Of a stretch of DNA of 64,000 nucleotides, positions 47,868 through 59,640 are shown in pieces. Made by a program: the position numbers and the translations under genes. The stretch covers positions 1 through 64,000 of the forward strand of contig JAUTXW010000594.1 in NCBI GenBank assembly GCA_030620095.1, given 5' to 3'. The stretch comes from Kuschelorhynchus macadamiae. Lineage: Eukaryota; Arthropoda; Insecta; Coleoptera; Curculionidae. Position 1 is the stretch's first letter. Each line of letters starts with the position of its first letter. Below the pieces are notes generated by a model. It did no database searches, was not told where the DNA came from, and saw only the letters and a list, made by a program, of their open reading frames with translations.

Positions 47868-48480
47868 ACTAGCCAGTCAACAACAATTGCTTGCCAATAG
47901 AAACAACAAAAATCTCTTTATTGGGTTGATATGTGAGAAGTTTAAAGCTGCTGTTGTCTTGGTGATGCAAGCAAAAAATGATGCTGATATATAACCGTGG
48001 CAGTCAAATACGAGCACTAGTCTTTTTGGAGCAGATGTAGTTAATTGCACGAGTACCTCAGGACAAAATAAGTGTTCCTAGAAACTTAATAATGCAAAAG
48101 TTGAACAAAATATGTATTCTTGACATGGTTTACCCTCGTATCATAAATGTCAACCCCACGAACTATTTCCGCATGCAATAACTGGTTGTTGCGCGAGTTC
48201 TATCCTATTTCGCTAAGGTAAATTAAAAAAGTTTAAACATTTTAAAAAAGGTAACTACCTCACAAATTACTCTGAATTGTGTACAAGAGCTAATAATTCA
48301 CACAGCATTTTTGAAAAGCACTAAAAAAACTAGACTCTATTTATATTTTGAGATATTCAAAATGTGTTTATTCAACTAAATTCAATAAAGCTGTACAATT
48401 GTATTTATAATGTGTGCTGCTGCATCATTTTTATCGAGTGTATTTTCAAATCAAAAATGGAGCTAGTTACAACTTGGCCT
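47868..48480 (+). pseudogene. decayed PIN/FEN-like nuclease-domain protein, probably transposon-derived
   Basis: Broken frames encode FKAAVVLVMQAKNDADI, HELFPHAITGCCASSILF and a later Cys-rich piece. A family of insect and cnidarian uncharacterised proteins has 'NDADxxIV' and 'HAxTGCDTTSAxxxxGK' in this order, with PIN/FEN-like folds. Here the Asp of GCD is replaced by Cys and stops are frequent. It begins exactly where PLE-A copy 3 stops. The assignment is from memory of family motifs only. Confidence 0.35.
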
Positions 48481-50280
48481 TTTTTCTAAATACAATTTTT
48501 TTATAGCTAACTGTTTTAACTCCCTTCTTGCTATTTTAAACACGCCAGAGGTACTCAGCAACTTGAATATTGAAAATTAGTTAGCCTAGATGGATGTAAA
48601 AACCGGTTTCACGTAAGGGACACTTCAAAATGTAAATCACTAAGAAATATGTTTATTGAGAATGGTCTAATAGTTTCATATGCCGAACCGTAGTGGAGTT
48701 GAAAAGTAAACAATAAAATAAAATATTTAGTGATTTCAAATATGACAAATGACAATGACGCTCTTTATATAGATATATAACAATTCCTGGTATAAACGGA
48801 ACAAAATGACGGTGAAATAAAATGTTTTGTAATTCTGAAAAGAATCATAACGAGGGAAGCACCGGTTAAAGGAAAATTGGCGATTTTCATAAGAAGTTTT
48901 TGTTATGTGGTTTGACAAATATATGGATCTTATACTTTTAATATTCCCATGTCAGTTTTAGTCTTATATGAAATGTGTACATGTTTCTAACTTCCACTTA
49001 AAATGGTTGTGTAATGTTAAGATAATTTTAATATTTTTGACAGCAGCAATAGTAATTTGGGTTTTTTGATATATTTCAGGTGGGATGATGACCCTGAGGT
49101 CGAAAAGCATGTAAAAAGATATCGTGAAGAAAAATGGTCGATTTCTTTGAAGTAAGATAACCATGATTTTATGTCCAAATTAATTAAACAGCTGTTACTA
49201 AACTGGTTTACTTAGTCTCATGTAAATAAGCCAAAAATTGTTGTTTTAAGATTAAACAACATAACTGATTTTTTTTAATAATGATAATAATAATATTAAT
49301 AATAAGTTGTTTTTCTTTCCTTTTCATTTCTTTTTTCTTGTACTGACTTGGTATAACCCCGTCAGTATAAAATACAACCACAGGAATACTATGAGACAAC
49401 AAGGTGGATGATATTAATAATAATATTGGATTCAAAAGGGCCAGGTCTTGTGCTTTTGTACAAAAAAATAGAGCAAATAACTTGATATTATCATTACGTA
49501 GTAGCTTTCATAATTCAATAAAATTTATCGTGTGTAGGTACTTACCATAAATAGAAAAAAACACACCGTTTGTTACGACATTTTATTAAAATTAAAATCA
49601 TTAAAAATGTCCGCATTTCAATAGAGCAAATAAATAATTCCAATCCATTTCTGTTAATTTAATTAATTACTTAACCATATTAACTACAGTCAAATAAAAC
49701 GATATACATAATTGATATGCCAGTCTCAAAAAACATAAAATTTATAATAAATATACAATAAAAATCGTATTTCAGCAGGTATTAAATAGGGGAAAACTGG
49801 GGAATTGTGGCCATTAGGGTAAGCATGTTTTGTAGGGATTGCATTTTTTATCTTACAACGTTTCCAGTGGTAACTATCAAATCGTTTTCAGTGTAAATTC
49901 AAAACGAATTCTGAAATACAAAGGTACGGTTTATATAGGTACTACAGGTACTAGATATTTGTGTGAAATTTTGTTTTCGAAATGCTGCACCTTGAGCAAA
50001 ATACTTGGTTAAATAGATAGGCAATAAAATTCATTTACATTATATAAACCCTTAGATATAGCACATTTTAGTTTAGTATTCACTTAAAAACCACTATTTA
50101 AAAAAATTTTTATAAGGAACTAAAACCAACCGCAAACTAAGTATACTGTTTTAAAAATGCTAGCAAGGCAAAATTAGCCAAAAAATATATCAACGATATA
50201 TGTTAAAGCTATAAAGGTGTTGTTGTAATATATGGTTTGCCAAACAGTGTTTAGTGAACAGTGTACTAAAACATATAAAT
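48481..50280. other. intergenic AT-rich DNA with one exon-like island
   Basis: No gene supported. At 49080-49151 a 72-bp stretch between TATATTTCAG and GTAAG is open and encodes WDDDPEVEKHVKRYREEKWS. It could be a small exon of an unknown gene or chance. Confidence 0.3.
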
Positions 50281-50327
50281 GTAAATAAAACATTTTAAAC
50301 TGTTTTAGATTTTCACTTTTATTCACA

Positions 50328-50373
50328 ACTTGTAACATATGTTTCGCTAACACTGTAGCTTCGTCAGACAAAC
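50328..50373 (-). ncRNA. candidate hammerhead ribozyme of PLE-B
   Basis: Minus strand: stem I GTTTGT with ACAAGT (six pairs, two of them G-U), core CTGACGA (50367-50361), an extra A, stem II GCTA-CAGTGT-TAGC, GAAA, palindromic stem III ACATATGT, then U; a GUU cleavage triplet falls between 50334 and 50333. All core residues are present. It lies about 130 bp past the PLE-B stop codon, where PLE ribozymes are expected. Confidence 0.75.
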
Positions 50374-51760
50374 AGTAGTTAAACTTACAAATTGCTAAAG
50401 GAGATTGATTTTTACAAAAACATATTTCTAGGTAAAGACTTTTATAGCCCACGAGAGTCCGAAATAACATCGGAACAGAAATTTTTTTTAACAAAATGGG
50501 TTTAAAAGAGGCGAATTATTCATATAAAAATGATCGTTTAAGAGATACTGGGAGTTTTTACGTTTATTAATTTCCATTAACTCTAAAAGTGACAATTTTT
50601 TACTTTTGTTTATTGTATATAATATTTCAAAATTTTTATCGAAAGCATCGTTATTGTTTAACAAATATTCGGCGCGTATGTTGAATCTGTTTTATTTTTA
50701 ATAAAATTTCTTTTATATTCTGCCAATCTTTGTTTAAATGTTCTCCCATTGTGACCTACATACACTTTTAGACATGATCCACAGTTTAATTTATAAATTC
50801 CGGATATTTTTATAATTTTTATATGTCTTTCCTTTGTTTTTTTTTATAAATTTACTTTGATTATTATTTGTTTTTGGAATTGTAATCTTCTTTTTACGCA
50901 GTATAGAGGCAATCTTTTCTGTAGGTTTACCGATATAAGTAAGTATCTTATATTTATTTTTTTCTCTGGGTGGTACAGGGTAAATTTCTGAAAGTGTTTT
51001 TAATAGTTTTTTTATTTAAAATATTGTCAATTATTTTGGCATCATAATAATTGTTACCTGCTATTTGTTTAATTAGGATTAGTTCTTTTTGAAAATTATC
51101 TTTGTTTTAAGGTATATTTATTAATATGTGTATCATGCTATAAAATCCTGCCAGTTTGTGAACTAATGATGGTTGTGCCCGTTTGTGTAGGTTCGTGAAA
51201 AATTGAAAATTCGTGTTTATTTGCTATCTTTGTTATGTTCAAATCTAAAAAGTTTATAGAGTTATTACTTTTTATTTCGGCATTGTATACTTGTATATGG
51301 TATTTAAATATTTTAAAAATGTGTTAATTTGTCTCATCGTGCCAGTAAAACAGACCAATATATCGTCGACGTAACTATATCAATTTTTTAAACAAAGGGT
51401 TTTTCTTAATTTTCTCTTCCAAATTATGCATACATATTTCAGCCAAGAGTGGACTTAAAGGGTTTCCTAAAATAAGTCCTTCCTTGGCTGAAGTAAACTC
51501 TTCATTAAACTGAAAGTAGTTTTGATTCATGCATACTTCTAAGGTATCTATAATTTCTGATTATAGGATAGGATTGGTTTTGTTTATAATAAGATTTTTT
51601 ATAATTTCTACTGTCTCTAATGGTGGTGAGATTGAGAAAAGGTTTTTTTATATATCAAACGATATAAAAGTGGAATTATTTGGCAATTTAATATTCTTAA
51701 TTTTATTAATTAAATCAACCGAATTTTTAACAAAGAGGTCGATACAAAATTGATTTTTTC

Positions 51761-52486
51761 TAGTGATGCCGCCAGATCCACTTTTTGTAAATACTGGTTA
51801 CCGGTTCCTACTGCAACATTTTGGCCGAATCCTGGAACGGAACCGGAACCAATGTCAATATTTTGCCTGGATACCGGACCGAAACCGAATCTTAAATGCG
51901 TCAAACATATTGATTGTTTTTCGTGCTTGTTTTGTTGTTAACTCGATGGTCAATTTTTTATCAGTCCGCGTTTAGTCATTCATGGTTTTTTATTATCGAT
52001 TTTTGTAATTACTTCAATTGCTAGCGACAGCAATATTTTGTTTAGCGATCGGCCCGAATTCGAAGAATTTGCAAATTAGGACCAGTAACGAAACGAGTTT
52101 AGTGTATTTTTGTGGCTAAGTTTAACCTTACAGACAGTATATTTTTGTATTAAAGTAGAATATTATATCCTTATTTTTACACAATGAGTTTAAAAGGAAA
52201 AAGTTCGGTTTGGGCACATTTTGAAATTAACAAAGCAAAACAAAGTAAAGTGGTTTGTAAAGTATGTAGGACAAGGATTTCGTGCGATGGAGCAGGGAAA
52301 AGTGCATCTGACTTACTGTTGACTTTTAACAATTACTGTTTTTGAAACACGGTTCCGGCCGGATCTAGTACAAAATCCGGCCAAACCAAATTTCCTTCAC
52401 AATAAGATCCGGCCAAACCGGATATTTGAAAAATATGCCGGATCCGCCGGATACCAGATCTAGAGCCGGTTCCGGCGACATCACTA
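51761..52486. mobile_element. non-autonomous hAT in PLE-B (copy in duplication unit 1)
   Basis: The ends TAGTGATGCCGCCAGATCC and GGTTCCGGCGACATCACTA are imperfect inverted repeats, flanked by the exact 8-bp duplication ATTTTTTC (51753-51760 and 52487-52494). Many CCGGA/TCCGG motifs cluster within 150 bp of each end, likely transposase-binding subterminal repeats. It is 726 bp and carries a small BED-finger ORF. It is identical in position in the second duplicate. Confidence 0.92.
52184..52345 (+). pseudogene. BED zinc-finger ORF of the 726-bp hAT
   Basis: The 53-codon frame encodes SSVWAHFEINKAKQSKVVCK then VCRTRISCDGAGKSASDLLL. The W-x2-F and C-x2-C elements are those of a BED finger at the N-terminus of hAT transposases, but the distal His pair is missing and the frame ends at once. 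No catalytic domain follows, so this is the relic of a first transposase exon. Confidence 0.7.
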
Positions 52487-52620
52487 ATTTTTTCTATAAC
52501 AATATCATCAATTTTTTGGAAAGTTTAAAGGTAGGAGCAGTCACAAATGAAACTACCAGTCTTATACATGATATAATAAACAGAAGTTATGATATCTAGA
52601 CGGTCTCAATTGCGTCCGGT

Positions 52621-54274
<1,654 letters not shown>

Positions 54275-54492
54275 TCCTAATGTGGTGACTTCGACGAGAT
54301 TTGTTTTGTGAGAGCAAGTAGTGTAATTAGTGCTTCAGTGTTTTAGTGATAAATTGAACAATCAACGTAAGTACCTAGTATTACAGTGAACTTTTTATCA
54401 TTCCTTTTGTGGTAGGTTGTGTTTCAATCAGTCAATACAACAGTCCCTAAGCTATCGTGAGTTTATTTGTAACAAATATTTCGCGGTATACC

Positions 54493-55249
54493 ATGCCTAA
54501 CTCTGCGGCAGAAACCAACAGTGCCATACCTATCGTGAACCAGAACTTTGGTTTGTAATCGTAGAGGCTTGCTTTAATAGATCAAAAATCACAAACACCG
54601 AGCAAAAAAATTTGGACATTCTCGCGAAACTTCCCCGCCGCGATATATCAGCGAAGTGCGCGACATTGTGACGAAACCATTAGATTCTAATTCCTATTCC
54701 GAGCTAAAAGAACAACTCATAAACGAAGCTATGGGTGACGAAAAACCTTCCCAATTCCTTCGAAGACTGCAGGCACTAATAGGATCAGTAGTCCCGGAGA
54801 CATTAGTGAGGAGTATTTGGGTAAGACCCTTACCAGCCAATCTTCAACCTATACTAGCTACGCAATCACGTGAAACACTAAGTGAAACTGCGGACTTGGC
54901 TGATATATTTACTGCTCTGCCTGTGAGCCTTTCCGTAGCGGCAATCATCCCTAAGCATTCGCAAGAATACCAGATTCTCCATTCCCTCATGCAACAACTA
55001 ACACAGCAACTTTCAGAGGTCAAGGGAGAGCTAGCTAGTGTCAAGCAGAACGTGCATGCTTCAAGAGGAATGCGAAATTCCCGCACGCATTTTCTATCCC
55101 GATCCCAGTCGCGGCATCGCTCGCCATCTACACCTAGGGAAGCGCGCCCAGCCGGATTATGCTGGTACCACTGGCGCTACAAGCAGGAAGCCCAGAAATG
55201 TACTATGCCCTGTTCATGGAATCAGGGAATCCAACCGGGCAGTCACTGA
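54493..55249 (+). pseudogene. gag of the CsRn1-type element, unit 1 (truncated element)
   Basis: Same structure as the gag at 58629-59385: start MPNSAAETNSAIPIVNQNFG, early stop, then the 54656-55249 frame ending in the CHCC region. Unlike unit 2 it is not followed by a complete pol: the element is cut 74 bp later at the duplication junction (55323). Differences include Pro for Arg in VRPLPANL. Confidence 0.85.
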
Positions 55250-55836
55250 TGGCGGCAAATGACACCTGCCTTAATAAATCACCCCGCCTATTTATCTACG
55301 ATCGTGAAACCGGACTTCGATTTTAAAAAGTTTATAGAGTTATTACTTTTTATTTCGGCATTGTATACTTGTATATGGTATTTAAATATTTTAAAAATGT
55401 GTTAATTTGTCTCATCGTGCCAGTAAAACAGACCAATATATCGTCGACGTAACTATATCAATTTTTTACAAAGGGTTTTTCTTAATTTTCTCTTCCAAAT
55501 TATGCATACATATTTCAGCCAAGAGTGGACTTAAAGGGTTTCCTAAAATAAGTCCTTCCTTGGCTGAAGTAAACTCTTCATTAAACTGAAAGTAGTTTTG
55601 ATTCATGCATACTTCTAAGGTATCTATAATTTCTGATTATAGGATAGGATTGGTTTTGTTTATAATAAGATTTTTTATAATTTCTACTGTCTCTAATGGT
55701 GGTGAGATTGAGAAAAGGTTTTTTTATATATCAAACGATATAAAAATGGAATTATTTGGCAATTTAATATTCTTAATTTTATTAATTAAATCAACCGAAT
55801 TTTTAACAAAGAGGTCGATACAAAATTGATTTTTTC

Positions 55837-56562
55837 TAGTGATGCCGCCAGATCCACTTTTTGTAAATACTGGTTACCGGTTCCTACTGCAACATTTTGG
55901 CCGAATCCTGGACCGGAACCGGAACCAATGTCAATATTTTGCCTGGATACCGGACCGGAACCGAATCTTAAATGCGTCAAACATATTGATTGTTTTTCGT
56001 GCTTGTTTTGTTGTTAACTCGATGGTCAATTTTTTATCAGTCCGCGTTTAGTCATTCATGGTTTTTTATTATCGATTTTTGTAATTACTTCAATTGCTAG
56101 CGACAGCAATATTTTGTTTACCGATCGGCCCGAATTCGAAGAATTTGCAAATTAGGACCAGTAACGAAACGAGTTTAGTGTATTTTTGTGGCTAAGTTTA
56201 ACCTTACAGACAGTATATTTTTGTATTAAAGTAGAATATTATATCCTTATTTTTACACAATGAGTTTAAAAGGAAAAAGTTCGGTTTGGGCACATTTTGA
56301 AATTAACAAAGCAAAACAAAGTAAAGTGGTTCGTAAAGTATGTAGGACAAGGATTTCGTGCGATGGAGCAGGGAAAAGTGCATCTGACTTACTGTTGACT
56401 TTTAACAATTACTGTTTTTGAAACACGGTTCCGGCCGGATCTAGTACAAAATCCGGCCAAACCAAATTTCCTTCACAATAAGATCCGGCCAAACCGGATA
56501 TTTGAAAAATATGCCGGATCCGCCGGATACCAGATCTAGAGCCGGTTCCGGCGACATCACTA
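55837..56562. mobile_element. non-autonomous hAT in PLE-B (copy in duplication unit 2)
   Basis: Duplicate of 51761-52486 with the same ends and the same ATTTTTTC flanks. In the BED ORF (56260-56421) the first zinc-binding Cys is changed to Arg (VVRKVC). Confidence 0.9.
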
Positions 56563-57448
56563 ATTTTTTCTATAACAATATCATCAATTTTTTGGAAAGT
56601 TTAAAGGTAGGAGCAGTCACAAATGAAACTACCAGTCTTATACATGATATAATAAACAGAACTTATGATATCTAGACGGTCTCAATTGCGTCCGGTTCGC
56701 GCAGTGACGTCATTGCTTGCGTAGATTTTTAAATTGCTTATGAAGATGCATCTCGTTTCTAACATTTAGACAATATATTACCATTTTTTTCAATTAAAAA
56801 TGTTTTTCTAATGAAACATTGACATATAACTCACTAAACTAAAAACTTATGACATGTTAGTTTTATATGTATTTAATAAAAATACAAAAAAAAACACGCT
56901 AGAGAAAGAGTTAAGGTTGTACAAAATCCGACAGTATTTAATTTTATACTGTTATTTTGTTATACATGTTTATATTCAGTTCAATTTAAAACGAAAAAAT
57001 GCTATAATATCTGTGTTTTTTGATATGTACAAGGACGTAACTAAGTGAAATTTGAGGGGAGGAAGTCTAATTAAAAAAATGCGGGTATAAGAAGGAATAA
57101 AACAACACACACTAAACAAGTTTAACCTTTATGTGCATTTGTTCATATATTATATGTAATTATAAACAAATAAAATTTAAGTAAAATATAGGCTTATTCT
57201 AGTTGAAAAACTCTTTTTTTATTAAAAATGTCGACTATTTGCATTGTTGTCTTTTTTGATATAGATTAATGACATATTAGTAAACTGGTCTTGGCCCATT
57301 TCAATATCAACTAATTCTTTCTCATAACGAATAAAGATCTTTAGCGTGTAACTGAAGATACTGGTAATATTATCAAAAAAATTTCTCAAAATTTAATAAC
57401 TTGATTTTTACAAAAACATATTTCTAGGTAAAGACTTTTAGAAGCAAT

Positions 57449-58410
<962 letters not shown>

Positions 58411-58418
58411 TCCTAATG

Positions 58419-58434
58419 TGGTGACTTCGACGAG
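58419..58434 (+). promoter_or_regulatory. primer-binding site, Trp-tRNA-like
   Basis: TGGTGACTTCGACGAG. The expected complement of an insect tRNA-Trp 3' end begins TGGTGACCCCGACG, so most positions fit. CsRn1-clade elements are known for Trp-tRNA priming. Confidence 0.6.
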
Positions 58435-58628
58435 ATTTGTTTTGTGAGAGCAAGTAGTGTAATTAGTGCTTCAGTGTTTTAGTGATAAATTGAACAATCA
58501 ACGTAAGTACCTAGTATTACAGTGAACTTTTTATCATTCCTTTTGTGGTAGGTTGTGTTTCAATCAGTCAATACAACAGTCCCTAAGCTATCGTGAGTTT
58601 ATTTGTAACAAATATTTCGCGGTATACC

Positions 58629-59385
58629 ATGCCTAACTCTGCGGCAGAAACCAACAGTGCCATCCCTATCGTGAACCAGAACTTTGGTTTGTAATCGTAG
58701 AGGCTTGCTTTAATAGATCAAAAATCACAAACACCGAGCAAAAAAATTTGGACATTCTCGCGAAACTTCCCCGCCGCGATATATCAGCGAAGTGCGCGAC
58801 ATTGTGACGAAACCATTAGATTCTAATTCCTATTCCGAGCTAAAAGAACAACTCATAAACGAAGCTATGGGTGACGAAAAACCTTCCCAATTCCTTCGAA
58901 GACTGCAGGCACTAGTAGGATCAGTAGTCCCGGAGACATTAGTGAGGAGTATTTGGGTAAGACGCTTACCAGCCAATCTTCAACCTATACTAGCTACGCA
59001 ATCACGTGAAACACTAAGTGAAACTGCGGACTTGGCTGATATATTTACTGCTCTGCCTGTGAGCCTTTCCGTAGCGGCAATCATCCCTAAGCATTCGCAA
59101 GAATACCAGATTCTCCATTCCCTCATGCAACAACTAACACAGCAACTTTCAGAGGTCAAGGGAGAGCTAGCTAGTGTCAAGCAGAACGTGCATGCTTCAA
59201 GAGGAATGCGAAATTCCCGCACGCATTTTCTATCCCGATCCCAGTCGCGGCATCGCTCGCCATCTACACCTAGGGAAGCGCGCCCAGCCGGATTATGCTG
59301 GTACCACTGGCGCTACAAGCAGGAAGCCCAGAAATGTACTATGCCCTGTTCATGGAACCAGGGAAACCAACCGGGCAGTCACTGA
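58629..59385 (+). pseudogene. gag of the CsRn1-type element, unit 2
   Basis: ATG at 58629 gives 21 codons and a stop. After a frame change the body is open from 58792: VRDIVTKPLDSNSYSELKEQ, VPETLVRSIWVRRLPANLQP, a Gln-rich coiled stretch (LMQQLTQQLSEVKGE), a basic Ser-Arg stretch, and the terminal finger LCWYHWRYKQEAQKCTMPC. This reads C-x2-H-x9-C-x3-C, the CHCC arrangement typical of CsRn1 rather than the usual CCHC. The part encoding the conserved N-terminal Trp-rich region is largely deleted. The frame ends at TGA (59385), and protease lies in the -1 frame with overlap, compatible with programmed -1 frameshifting. Confidence 0.88.
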
Positions 59386-59389
59386 TGGC

Positions 59390-59640
59390 GGCAAATGACA
59401 CCTGCCTTAATAAATCACCCCGCCTATTTATCTACGATCGTGAAACCGGACTTCGATTTCTTATCGACACCGGTGCCGATCTAAGCGTAATCCCGAGACT
59501 CCGAGTGGATGGTGCTCATACCAAATCAACCTACGCACTTTCAGCTGCCAATGGTTCGTCTATAACCACATACGGAATAGTAACGCGTACCCTCAACCTA
59601 GGACTCCGCCGAGATATCTCAACCTATCTTAGGAGCAGAC
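59390..59640 (+). pseudogene. protease region of pol
   Basis: In the -1 frame relative to gag: SPRLFIYDRETGLRFLIDTG then ADLSVIP, the retropepsin active-site motif DTGA. It is followed by NGSSITTYG and a final strand that breaks at about 59628, where a one-base shift leads to ILGADFLAHYGLLPDL in the RT frame. Retroelement aspartic proteases cleave Gag and Pol. The shift uncouples protease from RT. Confidence 0.85.

Larger units (their letters stand above)
50290..52620 (-). mobile_element. Penelope-like element PLE-B, interrupted by a hAT
   Basis: Minus-strand order: RT (52620-52495 and 51752 to about 51000), linker, GIY-YIG (about 50810-50700), C-terminal tail to 50504, then a 3' region with a hammerhead motif (50373-50328). 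The segment 51761-52486 is a nested hAT. A 40-bp piece of its 3' region (50408-50446) recurs at 53328-53368, which may be part of its other terminal repeat. The left half stays single-copy, while the right half from 51247 is duplicated. Confidence 0.85.
50504..52620 (-). pseudogene. PLE-B reverse transcriptase plus GIY-YIG endonuclease (broken)
   Basis: RT pieces in order are: VTAPTFKLSKKL (about 52545); after the hAT, SLDLINKIKNIKLPNNSTF-like codons with FDI at about 51660; GLILGNPLSPLLAEICMHNL (about 51470); the catalytic SYVDDILVCFTGTM (YVDD at 51373-51362); and NFLDLNITKIANKHEFSIFH. Then comes the GIY-YIG domain ISGIYKLNCGSCLKVYVGHN, and a tail STYAEYLLNNNDAF with LSLLELMEINKRKNSQYLL ending at a stop near 50504. 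The domain order is canonical for PLEs. Stops or frameshifts occur near 51375, 51560, 51660 and 51110. The N-terminal third was not found to the right. Confidence 0.82.

Noticed and set aside
51710..51975. Overlapping 60-70 codon frames at the hAT left end (also 55786-56051)
   Set aside because: They straddle the hAT terminal repeat and the PLE-B sequence on both strands and carry no domain.
54844..55086. Minus-strand 80-codon frames opposite gag (also 58980-59222)
   Set aside because: They are shadows of the gag coding region on the other strand, without domains.
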